Source: Citricoccus zhacaiensis
Lineage (GTDB): Bacteria > Actinomycetota > Actinomycetes > Actinomycetales > Micrococcaceae
Reading direction: 5' to 3'
Assembly: GCF_014645315.1 (NCBI RefSeq)
Contig: NZ_BMLQ01000008.1
Location: 124,001 to 188,000, forward strand
Length of the DNA stretch: 64,000 bases
Notes under the pieces: model-generated
What the model was told of the DNA's origin: nothing
What the model saw: only the letters and a program-made list of their open reading frames with translations
Database searches by the model: none
Translations under genes and position numbers: made by a program
Shown here: one piece after another, positions 30,598 to 38,845 of the stretch
Position numbering within the stretch: the stretch's first letter is position 1
Layout of the letters: each line of letters begins with the position of its first letter

Positions 30598-31431
30598 GTG
30601 AACTGGTTAGAAGCGATCATCCTGGGCCTGGTCCAGGGCTTGACGGAATTCCTTCCCATCTCGTCCTCGGCGCACCTGCGCATCGTCGGCGAGTTCCTGC
30701 CCGGAGCCGCCGATCCGGGGGCGGCGTTCACCGCCATCACCCAGATCGGCACGGAGCTCGCGGTCCTGATCTTCTTCTGGAAGGACATCGTCCGGATCAT
30801 CTCGCGCTGGTTCGGTTCCCTGTTCGGCAAGGTCGAGCGCAATGACCCGGACGCTCGCATGGGCTGGCTGATCATCATCGGCTCGCTCCCCATCGCCGTG
30901 GCGGGGCTGCTCTTCGAGGACTACATCGACACCTCGTTCCGGTCCCTGTGGATCGTCGCCACCATGCTGATCGTCTTCGGCCTGCTCCTGGCGGTCGCCG
31001 ACGCACTCGGACGGCAGACCAAGCCCCTGGAGAAGCTCACCCTCAAGGACGGCATCCTGTTCGGGCTGGCCCAGATGATGGCCCTGATCCCCGGTGTCTC
31101 CCGCTCGGGCGGCACCATCACCATGGGCCTCGCCCTGGGCTTCACCCGCGAGGCCGCCGCCCGGTACGCCTTCCTGCTGGCCGTTCCGGCCGTCTTCGCG
31201 TCCGGATTCTACAAGCTCTTCCAGGCCCTGGGGGAGCCCGGCGCCTCGGCCGCCTATGGCATGGGCGAGACGCTGGTCGCCACCCTCGTGGCGTTCGCGG
31301 TCGGCTACGTCGTCATCGGCTGGCTCATGAAGTTCATCTCAACCCACTCGTTCAGGCCCTTCGTCTGGTACCGCATCGGACTCGGCCTGCTTCTCTACAT
31401 CCTGCTCGGCTTCGGAGTGATCAACGCCTGA
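30598..31431 (+). CDS. uppP: Undecaprenyl-diphosphatase UppP (BacA)
   Basis: A 277-residue integral membrane protein with about eight hydrophobic segments. It dephosphorylates undecaprenyl pyrophosphate to recycle the lipid carrier for peptidoglycan and other wall glycans, and confers bacitracin tolerance. Both signature blocks are present: [20 protein letters not shown] at residues 10-30 (with the E-x3-P-x-S-S-S-A-H motif) and [20 protein letters not shown] at about residues 165-185. The start is GTG 30598, 8 nt after TAGGGT, so the leader would be at most a few bases. The stop overlaps the mshC start by one base (TGATG), implying coupled translation. Confidence 0.96.
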   Translation: MNWLEAIILGLVQGLTEFLPISSSAHLRIVGEFLPGAADPGAAFTAITQIGTELAVLIFFWKDIVRIISRWFGSLFGKVERNDPDARMGWLIIIGSLPIAVAGLLFEDYIDTSFRSLWIVATMLIVFGLLLAVADALGRQTKPLEKLTLKDGILFGLAQMMALIPGVSRSGGTITMGLALGFTREAAARYAFLLAVPAVFASGFYKLFQALGEPGASAAYGMGETLVATLVAFAVGYVVIGWLMKFISTHSFRPFVWYRIGLGLLLYILLGFGVINA

Positions 31432-32717
31432 TGGAATCCTGGAACACCCCCCTCCCGGCTCGCCTGCCCGTCCAACCGGACCGGCTCAAGATCCACGACA
31501 CCTCCTCCCAGGCGGAACGCCATCCGGGCAACCTGGCCGAGGCGTCCCTGTACGTCTGCGGGATCACGCCCTACGACGCGACCCACCTCGGCCACGCGAA
31601 CACGTACGTGACCTTCGATCTGCTCAACCGCTACTGGCGTGCCTGTGGCCTGCCGGTCACCTACGTGCAGAACGTCACCGACGTGGACGACCCGCTGCTG
31701 GAACGGGCCACCGCCACCGGCGTGGACTGGCGAGACCTGGCGGCGGACCAGACCGAGCTGTTCCGCTCGGACATGGAGGCCCTCAACGTCCTGGCGCCGG
31801 ACCACTACGTCGGTGCCACCGAGACCGTGGACTGGGTGGTCCAGTCCGTCCAGGCCCTCGTGGACAACGGCACCGCCTATTCCGTGCCGGGCATGGACGG
31901 AGGGCCCGACGGCGACGTCTACTTCTCGATCGACGCCGCCGAGGAGGCCACGGACTGGACCCTCGGCAGCATCGGCCGCCTCAGCTCCGAGGAGATGTCC
32001 GCGGTCTTCCCGGACCGTGGCGGCGACCCGGACCGTCCAGGCAAACGCCACCCGCTGGATCCCTTGCTGTGGCGGGTGGCCCGCCCCGGCGAGCCGACGT
32101 GGGACGGCCACTCCCTGGGCACCGGCCGGCCGGGCTGGCACATCGAGTGCTCCGCCATTGCCCGGCGTCTGCTGCCGGCACCCTTCACCGTCCAGGGTGG
32201 GGGCTCGGACCTCCGCTTCCCGCACCACGAGTTCAGCGCGGCCCACGCCACGGCCGCCGACGGGCAGCCCCTGGCCGGTACCTTCGTCCATGCCGGGATG
32301 GTCGGCTACGAGGGGGAGAAGATGTCCAAGTCCCTGGGCAACCTCGTCCTGGTCTCCCGGCTGCGCCAGCAGGGCGTGGAGGCGGTGGCCATCCGCGCGG
32401 CGCTGCTCTCCCACCACTACCGTGCCGATTGGGAGTGGACGCCCGAGCTGTTGCGGCAGTCGATGGACCGAGTGGCCCGGTGGCGCCAGGCCCTCGGCCT
32501 CGAGACGGCCGAGGACGGTTCCGCCGTGCTGGCCGCCGCCCACCGCGCGCTGTCCCACGACCTGGACGCTCCGGCCGCACTGGCCGAGCTGGACCGCTGG
32601 GCGGACCAGGCCCTGGCCAGGGACGCAGTGGACCCCGACGACGCGGCGCACTCCTCGGATCTCTCGGCCCCGGACGTCCGGACAGTGGCCAACGGTCTCC
32701 TCGGCCTGATGCTCTGA
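31431..32717 (+). CDS. mshC: Mycothiol synthesis cysteine ligase MshC
   Basis: A 428-residue cysteinyl-tRNA-synthetase-like enzyme that joins cysteine to GlcN-inositol using ATP, the third step of mycothiol synthesis. [20 protein letters not shown] (about residue 40) contains the zinc-binding cysteine and the HIGH-like motif. WHIECSAIA carries a second zinc cysteine, [17 protein letters not shown] the metal-binding histidines, and KMSKSLGNL at about 297 the KMSKS loop. It lacks the tRNA-anticodon domain of CysS, and MshC length is as expected. Coupling to uppP is typical of actinobacteria. Confidence 0.95.
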   Translation: MESWNTPLPARLPVQPDRLKIHDTSSQAERHPGNLAEASLYVCGITPYDATHLGHANTYVTFDLLNRYWRACGLPVTYVQNVTDVDDPLLERATATGVDWRDLAADQTELFRSDMEALNVLAPDHYVGATETVDWVVQSVQALVDNGTAYSVPGMDGGPDGDVYFSIDAAEEATDWTLGSIGRLSSEEMSAVFPDRGGDPDRPGKRHPLDPLLWRVARPGEPTWDGHSLGTGRPGWHIECSAIARRLLPAPFTVQGGGSDLRFPHHEFSAAHATAADGQPLAGTFVHAGMVGYEGEKMSKSLGNLVLVSRLRQQGVEAVAIRAALLSHHYRADWEWTPELLRQSMDRVARWRQALGLETAEDGSAVLAAAHRALSHDLDAPAALAELDRWADQALARDAVDPDDAAHSSDLSAPDVRTVANGLLGLML

Positions 32718-32737
32718 GTCGACCTGATGGGGTACGG

Positions 32738-33625
32738 CTAGTCCCGGCCGCGCCGGCGCAGGTACCGCTCGAACTCCTGGGCGATGGCCTCACCCGAGGC
32801 CTCGGGTAGTTCCTCGGTGTCCCGCGCGCGCTCCAGCTGTTCCACGTAGGCGGCCACGTCGGGGTCCTCTCCGGCGAGTTCGTTCACGCCGCGTTCCCAG
32901 GCCTCGGCGTCCTCGACCAGCGGGGTGAGGTCCAGGCTCACCTGGACGAGGTCCTCGATCCGGCGCAGCAGGGCCAATTCCGCCTTGGGGGAGGGAGCCT
33001 GGGAGACATAGTGGGGGACCGTGGCCCACACGGACACCGTCGGCAACCCGGCCCGTGCGGCCGTATCCGTCACCACGCCCACGATCCCGGTCGGCCCCTC
33101 GTACGTCGGCCGTTGGGCGCTCAGGGCCTCCCGGAGCTCGGGATCGGCGCTGGTGGGCCTGGCCGGCAGTGGCCGGGTATGCGGGACGTCGGCCAGCAGC
33201 GCCCCCAGCATGATCACGGCGTCCACGTTCTGCTCAGCGGCATGCGTCAGCAGTTCGGCCGTGAAGGCCTGCCATCGATAGCTGGGCTCGGCCCCGGACA
33301 CCAGGATGACGTCGAGGCCCTCCACGTCGGTCGCCCGGAACATGCGGGTCTGCGGCCAGGACAACGTGCCGAGCCCATCGGCGTCGCGCACTACCGTGGG
33401 ACGGGTGAACTGGTAGTCGTAGTAGTCGCCGTCCGTCAGGGAGCCGGCGGCGGCCGCACCCCATTGACGGCGCAGCAGCTCGATCGCGCTGGTAGCCGCC
33501 TCGCCGGCGTCGTTCCAGCCCTCGAAGGCCGCGACCATGACCACTGGCCGGCGTCCGGAGACCATTCCGGCCAGATGGCCGCGCAGTCCCGACTGCCGGG
33601 CTGGTGTTCCGTCCATCTCTGCCAT
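32738..33625 (-). CDS. PAC2 family protein
   Basis: A 295-residue protein of the PAC2 (proteasome-assembly-chaperone-2-like) family. The family block VVMVAAFEGWNDAGEAATSA is at about residue 29, and DVILVSGAEPSYRWQAFTAEL and AVIMLGALLADVPHTRPLP follow. The C-terminal third is rich in Arg/Glu helix. In bacteria its function is unknown, and this genome region has no proteasome core for it to help assemble. The minus-strand start ATG follows TAGGGT by 7 nt without a ribosome site. It is divergent from the HAD gene. Confidence 0.88.
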   Translation of the reverse strand: MAEMDGTPARQSGLRGHLAGMVSGRRPVVMVAAFEGWNDAGEAATSAIELLRRQWGAAAAGSLTDGDYYDYQFTRPTVVRDADGLGTLSWPQTRMFRATDVEGLDVILVSGAEPSYRWQAFTAELLTHAAEQNVDAVIMLGALLADVPHTRPLPARPTSADPELREALSAQRPTYEGPTGIVGVVTDTAARAGLPTVSVWATVPHYVSQAPSPKAELALLRRIEDLVQVSLDLTPLVEDAEAWERGVNELAGEDPDVAAYVEQLERARDTEELPEASGEAIAQEFERYLRRRGRD

Positions 33626-33632
33626 GATGGCC

Positions 33633-33638
33633 ACCCTA
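33633..33638 (-). promoter_or_regulatory. Leaderless -10 box for the PAC2 gene
   Basis: TAGGGT on the minus strand, then GGCCATC and the ATG at 33625. Confidence 0.5.
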
Positions 33639-33745
33639 GACCCGTGTGAACGTGGGGTGCCACACGTGTGCCGGACACGAGCCTGACCGGAACCGGACCT
33701 GAACTCCCCGGCTCGGCCCTCGTCGGGAGCCCGTCCGTCCGCCAC

Positions 33746-33751
33746 TAGACT
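33746..33751 (+). promoter_or_regulatory. Leaderless -10 box for the HAD gene
   Basis: TAGACT, then GGCAGTC and ATG 33759; there is no ribosome site. Confidence 0.5.
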
Positions 33752-33758
33752 GGCAGTC

Positions 33759-34520
33759 ATGCCCATCCGATCCTCCGCAGGCGCTCCGCGCCCCCGGGAC
33801 CGCCCGACGACTCCGATACCCGAGCACGGTCCTGCCGCGGAGGCGGTCCCCGGAGCCGTCCTCTGGGACATGGACGGAACTCTCGTGGACACCGAACCGC
33901 TGTGGAATGAGAGCCAGCGTGCCCTCGTGGAGGCCGCCGGTGGACGGTGGACCACCGAGTTGGCGCACGGGCTGGTGGGCCAGGCGCTGGACCACGGCGC
34001 CCGCCTGCTCCAGGAGGCCGGGGTCACGCTCAGCGTGGGGGAGATCATCGAGCACACCATGACGGACGTGGTCAACGGCGTGCGCCGATCGGTGCCGTGG
34101 CGGCCCGGTGCCCGGGAACTGCTCACCTCATTGCGGGATGCCGCCGTGCCCTGTGCCCTCGTCACCATGTCCCATGCCCCGCTGGCCGCCGTGGTCGCCG
34201 AGTCCGTCCCCACCGGTTCACTCGAGTTCCTCGTCACGGGGGACATGGTCCTGCGGGGGAAGCCGGACCCTGAGCCCTATGTGACGGCACTGGACGTCAT
34301 GGCGCGTCGCCACGAGAGCCTGGACCGGAGCGCCTGCGTCGCGGTCGAGGACTCGATGCCCGGATTGCTGTCCGCGGCTGGCGCGGGCCTGGCCGTCGTG
34401 GCGGTCCCGCACGTCCTCGCCCTGCCCGATGACCCACGGTGGGAGAAGTGGACCACCCTTGCCGGCCGCACCCCCCGCGACCTCGCCACGGTGGCGGCGC
34501 GGATGTCGGCGGCCTCGTGA
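33759..34520 (+). CDS. HAD family hydrolase, beta-phosphoglucomutase-like
   Basis: A 253-residue HAD phosphatase. Motif I LWDMDGTLVDTEPLW is at about residue 35, motif II is VTMSHAPLAAV, the motif III lysine is in LRGKPDPEPYV, and motif IV is VAVEDSMPGLLSAAGAGLAVV. The helical cap after motif I is of the beta-phosphoglucomutase type. The first 30 residues are Pro/Arg rich and probably disordered. The substrate is an unknown phosphomonoester. It overlaps the M50 protease GTG by 4 bp. Confidence 0.9.
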   Translation: MPIRSSAGAPRPRDRPTTPIPEHGPAAEAVPGAVLWDMDGTLVDTEPLWNESQRALVEAAGGRWTTELAHGLVGQALDHGARLLQEAGVTLSVGEIIEHTMTDVVNGVRRSVPWRPGARELLTSLRDAAVPCALVTMSHAPLAAVVAESVPTGSLEFLVTGDMVLRGKPDPEPYVTALDVMARRHESLDRSACVAVEDSMPGLLSAAGAGLAVVAVPHVLALPDDPRWEKWTTLAGRTPRDLATVAARMSAAS

Positions 34521-35656
34521 GCAGCGGCGCCCTCGAGCCCGTCTCCGACCGCCGCGGGAAGCTGCGACTCGGCTCACTGATCGGGGTTCCGGTCTACCTG
34601 TCCTGGAGCTGGTCCCTCATCGCCCTGTTCGTGGTGGTGCTGTTCGGGCCTCAGGTCCAACGGCTGTTCCCCGAACTGGGGATCGGTGCCTATGGGATCG
34701 CCTTCCTCTACGCCGTGCTCCTGTTGCTCTCGGTCCTGGTCCACGAACTGGCCCATGCCGCCAGCGCGAAGGCGTTCGGCTGGCCCACCACGGAGATCGT
34801 CCTCAACCTCTGGGGCGGACACACCCAGTTCGGCAGTTTCCAGGCCACGCCGGGCCGCTCCCTCGTCACGGCGCTGGCGGGACCCGCCGCCAACGTGCTG
34901 CTGGCCCTCGGCGGCCAACTGCTCATGGCCACGTGGGCCCCCGACGGCGTCGGGAGCCTGCTGCTCGGCATCTTCACCTACGCGAACTGGCTAGTGGCGG
35001 TCTTCAACGCCCTCCCGGGCCTTCCCCTGGACGGTGGCCGGATCGTCGAATCAGCCGTGTGGGCGGCCACGGGGGACCAGGACAAGGGGACCATCGCCGC
35101 GGGCTGGGCGGGACGCCTCATCGTGCTGGCCCTGGTGGTCGGGGTGGTGGTGGTGCCCCTGGTGCAAGGGCGGCCGGCCGATATCCCGCTGATCGTCATC
35201 CTGGTGATGGTCGGCTATTTCCTCTGGACCGGTGCCACCGAGTCCATCCGCGGTGCCCAGCTCCGGCTGCGGGTCCCCGGCCTGACCGCCGCCCAGCTCA
35301 TGCTTCCGGCCATCGGCCTGCTCAACACCGCCACCGTGGCGGACGTCCGTGGCCGGCCCTCGGGCACGCTCGCGGTGCTGGTGGCCCCCACCGGCCAGCC
35401 GGAGGCCATCGTGGACGAGAACGCTCTGGCCCGCGTCCAGGACCGGGATGCCTCGTCTGTCCTGGCTGCGGCCACCGCCCGGGCCCTGTCCCACGGCGCC
35501 GTGGTCCGCGCCACCGATGCCGGCCGCCCCTTGGTGGACCGGCTCGCCGCAGTGGACGGCGCGGAATACGCTGTACTGGCGCCGGACGGCACCGTCTGCG
35601 GCGTGCTCCGCCAACCCGATGTGGTCCAGTGGCTCACCACGGGCCGCCGTCGCTGA
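34517..35656 (+). CDS. Site-2 protease family (M50) membrane metalloprotease, Rip3-like
   Basis: A 379-residue membrane protein with about six hydrophobic helices in its first 240 residues. The zinc ligands are in LVHELAHAASAKAFG at about residue 76 (HExxH) and the third ligand aspartate in NALPGLPLDGGR at about residue 170. The C-terminal 120 residues look like a degenerate CBS pair, as in the Rv2625c/Rip3 group. Such proteases cleave membrane-embedded anti-sigma factors or other peptides. It starts at a GTG overlapping the HAD gene and precedes trmI. Confidence 0.9.
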   Translation: MSSGALEPVSDRRGKLRLGSLIGVPVYLSWSWSLIALFVVVLFGPQVQRLFPELGIGAYGIAFLYAVLLLLSVLVHELAHAASAKAFGWPTTEIVLNLWGGHTQFGSFQATPGRSLVTALAGPAANVLLALGGQLLMATWAPDGVGSLLLGIFTYANWLVAVFNALPGLPLDGGRIVESAVWAATGDQDKGTIAAGWAGRLIVLALVVGVVVVPLVQGRPADIPLIVILVMVGYFLWTGATESIRGAQLRLRVPGLTAAQLMLPAIGLLNTATVADVRGRPSGTLAVLVAPTGQPEAIVDENALARVQDRDASSVLAAATARALSHGAVVRATDAGRPLVDRLAAVDGAEYAVLAPDGTVCGVLRQPDVVQWLTTGRRR

Positions 35657-35688
35657 CCCTCACCACCCACCAGAAGGACCACCACCGC

Positions 35689-36798
35689 ATGACCGATACC
35701 CCCAGCCCCACCGGCGTCGACGAACGCCGTGGCCCCCTGCGCCCCGGCCAGCGGGTCCAGCTCAAGGACGCCAAGGGACGCCTCAACACCATCACCCTCA
35801 CCGAGGGCGGGCAGTTCCACAGCTACCAGGGCGTCCTGCACCATGACGACCTGATCGGCGGTCCGGACGGCGTGGTGGCGAGGAACTCGGCGGGCCACGA
35901 GTACCAGGTCCTGCGCCCGCTGATCAGCGACTTCGTCCTGTCCATGCCGCGCGGGGCCACCGTCGTCTACCCCAAGGACTCCGGTCAGATCGTGCAGATG
36001 GCGGACATCTTCCCCGGTGCGCGGGTGGTGGAGGCCGGAGTCGGCTCCGGTGGCCTGTCCATCTCCCTGCTGCGCGCGGTGGGGGACGCGGGGGAACTGC
36101 ACTCTTACGAACGCCGCGAGGAGTTCGCGGACGTGGCCCGCGCCAACGTCCAGACCTTCTTCGGCGGGGAGCACCCGGCCTGGCAGATCCACCTCGGCGA
36201 CGCGCAGGAGGAGATGACCACGGTCCATGAACCCGGTTCCATCGACCGTGTGGTGCTGGACATGCTGGCCCCCTGGGAGTGCCTGGACGCGGTCGCGACG
36301 GTGCTGGCGCCGGGCGGCGTGTGGATCAACTACGTCGCCACCGCCACCCAGCTCTCCCGCGTGGCGGAGGCGATCCGTGAGGACGGACGGTTCACCCAGA
36401 CCGAGGCCTCGGAGACCATGGTCCGCGGCTGGCACCTTGACGGTCTGGCCGTGCGGCCCGACCACCGCATGGTCGCCCACACCGGTTTCCTGCTGGTCTG
36501 CCGCCGCCTGGCGACCGGCCAGGAGGCCCTGGCGCTGAAGAAGCGCTCCAAGGTGTCCGAATTCAAGGCCGTGGACGTGGAGGCCTGGCAGCCGGCCGAC
36601 GAGTCACGCTGGACCCCGCAGGCCCTGGGCGAACGCCCCGTGACGGACAAGAAGGCGCGCAAGGCGGCTCGCGAGGCGGCATCCATGGAGCAGAAGGGCG
36701 CGCGACGCCACCTCGCGGACGTGGATCCCGGTGAGGACCCGGCCGCCGCTGCGGATCCGATAGTCCCGGTGGAACCGGTCGACCCAGCAGACCTCTGA
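35689..36798 (+). CDS. trmI: tRNA (adenine-N1)-methyltransferase TrmI
   Basis: A 369-residue SAM-dependent enzyme that makes m1A58 in the tRNA T-loop. The N-terminal domain has [18 protein letters not shown] and [20 protein letters not shown]. The SAM site is [20 protein letters not shown] with the acidic [31 protein letters not shown] carries the catalytic aspartate region. The Lys/Glu/Pro-rich C-terminal 80 residues go beyond the core. It is homologous to mycobacterial Rv2118c, which also lies beside the pupylation genes. AAGGA is about 10 bp before the ATG. Confidence 0.94.
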   Translation: MTDTPSPTGVDERRGPLRPGQRVQLKDAKGRLNTITLTEGGQFHSYQGVLHHDDLIGGPDGVVARNSAGHEYQVLRPLISDFVLSMPRGATVVYPKDSGQIVQMADIFPGARVVEAGVGSGGLSISLLRAVGDAGELHSYERREEFADVARANVQTFFGGEHPAWQIHLGDAQEEMTTVHEPGSIDRVVLDMLAPWECLDAVATVLAPGGVWINYVATATQLSRVAEAIREDGRFTQTEASETMVRGWHLDGLAVRPDHRMVAHTGFLLVCRRLATGQEALALKKRSKVSEFKAVDVEAWQPADESRWTPQALGERPVTDKKARKAAREAASMEQKGARRHLADVDPGEDPAAAADPIVPVEPVDPADL

Positions 36799-36879
36799 CC
36801 TCTGAAGGACGGACCGTCCACCGGCCGGAGCCATCGTTACGCCACCAGCCAAGCGCACCACAGCCTTCGCGGACAGGCC

Positions 36880-36885
36880 TAGGAT
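36880..36885 (+). promoter_or_regulatory. -10 box of the arc promoter
   Basis: TAGGAT ends 56 bp before the arc GTG and 2 bp before the iron box, placing the start of transcription at about 36892, inside that box. There is no clear -35. Confidence 0.45.
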
Positions 36886-36887
36886 GG

Positions 36888-36906
36888 ATAGGTAAGGCTG
36901 ACCTCA
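36888..36906 (+). promoter_or_regulatory. DtxR/IdeR-like iron box upstream of arc
   Basis: ATAGGTAAGGCTGACCTCA matches the 19-bp DtxR/IdeR consensus TTAGGTTAGSCTAACCTAA at 15 positions, and each 9-nt half-site at 7 of 9. It lies 36 bp before the arc start and directly after a -10 box, the usual place for iron-dependent repression. Binding is not shown. Confidence 0.6.
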
Positions 36907-36941
36907 GGCATTCCCCGATCCGGTTGGCCGGAAAGGTATCC

Positions 36942-38651
36942 GTGAGCGATCCCACCACCGCCGGAACCACACCGATGGAGTCCGGCCTGACGCACCAGCT
37001 GGAGGCGGCGAAGCGTCGCGCCGCCACCCTCGTGGAGAAGAACCGGACGCTCGAGTACCAATTGCAGACCGCCGCCCGGAACAACCGCCGCATGGTCGAC
37101 CTGTTGGAGGAGACCCGGGACGAGATCACCACGCTCAAGGCCGCCCTGGAGCTGGATGGGGAGGCGCCCTTCGCCTTCGCCACGGTCCTGGAGGTCCACC
37201 CGGCCCGCGAGCCCGTCGAGGGCGTCGAGATCGCGGCGACCGTGCAGGGTGGCGTGGACGTCATCCACAACGGCCGCCGGATGCGGGTGACCGCATCCCC
37301 CCTGTTGGAGGCCGCCCGGATCACCCCCGGCTCCGATGTACTGCTGAACGAGTCCCTGACCATCGTGTCCGTACTCGAGGCCGAACGGGCCGGGGAGCTG
37401 GTCCGGGTGAAGGAGACCTTGGACGACGGGCTGCTGGTCGTCGTCGGGCGCGGGGACGAGGAACGCGTCGTGCGCCGGTCGCACCGCCTCTCGGGTCAGC
37501 GCATCCGGGTGGGGGACGCCGTCACCTACGACTCGCGCACCGGCCAGGCCCTGGACGTCGTCCCGCTGAACGAGGTCCAGGACGTGGTCCTCGAGGAACT
37601 TCCCGATGTCAGCTACGAGGACATCGGGGGCCTGCGGGACCAGATCGAACAGATCCGTGACTCCATCGAGATGCCGTTCCTACATCCGGGCCTGTACCGC
37701 GAGCACGGGCTCAAGGCCCCCAAGGGCATCCTGCTCTACGGGCCTCCCGGCACCGGCAAGACCCTGATCGCCAAGGCCGTGGCCTCCTCCCTGGCCGCCC
37801 GCTCCACGGAGGAGCGCCGCTCCTACTTCCTCAACATCAAGGGCCCCGAACTGCTGAACAAGTACGTGGGGGAGACGGAACGGCACATCCGCACCATCTT
37901 CGCCCGCGCCCGGGAGAAGGCCTCCGACGGGTATCCGGTCGTGGTGTTCTTCGACGAGATGGAATCGTTGTTCCGCACCCGCGGCTCCGGCGTCTCCTCG
38001 GACGTGGAGACCACGATCGTTCCCCAGCTGCTGGCCGAGATCGACGGCGTGGAACGGCTGGACAACGTCATCGTCATCGGCGCCTCGAACCGCGAGGACA
38101 TGATCGACCCGGCGATCCTCCGCCCCGGCCGCCTGGACGTGAAGATCCGCGTCTCCCGGCCGGACGCCGAGGGCGCCGCGGACATCTTCGGCAAGTACCT
38201 CACCACCGCCCTGCCCCTGCACTCCGCCGAGCTGGAGCGTCACGGCAGCCGGGCGGACACCGTCGCGGCGATGATCGCCGCCGTCACCGACCACCTGTTC
38301 GCCCGCGGCCCGGAGACCGAGTACCTCGAGGTCACCTACCTGGACGGCACCACCCGGACGCTGTACTTCGCCGACTTCACCTCCGGTGCCGTCATCGCGA
38401 ACATCGTGGACCGGGCGAAGAAGCAGGCCATCAAGGACTACCTGTCCGCGGATTCCGCCGAGGAGGCCAAGGGGCTGCGCACCGAGCACCTGCTGCAGGC
38501 TGTCCGGGAGGAGTTCACCGAGCAGGAGGACCTCCCGAACAACACCTCACCCGAGGAGTGGGCCCGGGTCTCCGGCCACCGCGGCGGGCGCGTCGCCGGG
38601 ATCCGCATGCTGGTCCGCCACGGCTCCGCCGACCAGCAGGTGTCACGGTGA
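36942..38651 (+). CDS. arc: AAA+ ATPase ARC (Mpa) of the pupylation pathway
   Basis: A 569-residue hexameric unfoldase that recognises Pup-tagged proteins. The N-terminal coiled coil (about residues 10-75, [19 protein letters not shown] onward) binds Pup; two OB domains follow to about 220. The AAA+ module has [18 protein letters not shown] at about 266, [17 protein letters not shown] at about 333 and the arginine-finger region [15 protein letters not shown]. The protein ends ...[15 protein letters not shown]. The Gly-Gln-Tyr-Leu tail that docks mycobacterial Mpa onto the 20S proteasome is absent. GTG 36942 is chosen because GGAAAGG lies 5 bp upstream. The candidate iron box upstream suggests iron control. 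Confidence 0.96.
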   Translation: MSDPTTAGTTPMESGLTHQLEAAKRRAATLVEKNRTLEYQLQTAARNNRRMVDLLEETRDEITTLKAALELDGEAPFAFATVLEVHPAREPVEGVEIAATVQGGVDVIHNGRRMRVTASPLLEAARITPGSDVLLNESLTIVSVLEAERAGELVRVKETLDDGLLVVVGRGDEERVVRRSHRLSGQRIRVGDAVTYDSRTGQALDVVPLNEVQDVVLEELPDVSYEDIGGLRDQIEQIRDSIEMPFLHPGLYREHGLKAPKGILLYGPPGTGKTLIAKAVASSLAARSTEERRSYFLNIKGPELLNKYVGETERHIRTIFARAREKASDGYPVVVFFDEMESLFRTRGSGVSSDVETTIVPQLLAEIDGVERLDNVIVIGASNREDMIDPAILRPGRLDVKIRVSRPDAEGAADIFGKYLTTALPLHSAELERHGSRADTVAAMIAAVTDHLFARGPETEYLEVTYLDGTTRTLYFADFTSGAVIANIVDRAKKQAIKDYLSADSAEEAKGLRTEHLLQAVREEFTEQEDLPNNTSPEEWARVSGHRGGRVAGIRMLVRHGSADQQVSR

Positions 38652-38675
38652 CGCACGTGCCCCCATCCCCGGACT

Positions 38676-38734
38676 CTTTCAGTCGACTTGGGGTGGGCGC
38701 TGGGGCGGAAGACCCACCCCAAGTCGACGGAAAG
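38676..38734 (+). repeat. 22-bp inverted repeat between arc and dop
   Basis: Arms at 38676-38697 and 38713-38734 pair over 22 bp with a single A/G mismatch, around a 15-nt loop. The core is GTCGACTTGGGGTGGG in arm 1. It lies 24 bp after the arc stop and about 110 bp before the likely dop start. It may be an attenuator/terminator or an RNA-processing hairpin within the operon, and it argues that this stretch is not coding. Confidence 0.8.
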
Positions 38735-38845
38735 CGGGACGGATCGGCCGGCGTCGGGCCCGTGGTGGCGGACCGGCACGGTCTGGTCCCGGCCGATGCC
38801 GTGCTTTCGGCCGGACGTGACACCGCCGGATGGGGAGTCCACCGG

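Noticed and set aside
28779-30893. A 704-codon minus-strand open frame spanning three real genes
   Set aside because: It runs opposite the acyl-CoA dehydrogenase, the acidic protein and uppP, which all carry better evidence.
36807-36819. A small palindrome GGACGGACCGTCC after trmI
   Set aside because: The stem would be 4-6 bp with a 1-5 nt loop and no T-run; not convincing as terminator or operator.
38648-38845. dop starting at GTG 38648, overlapping the arc stop by 4 bp
   Set aside because: The 66 extra residues are low complexity, are encoded by a large inverted repeat and have no counterpart in Dop; homology begins at VMGLETEYG.
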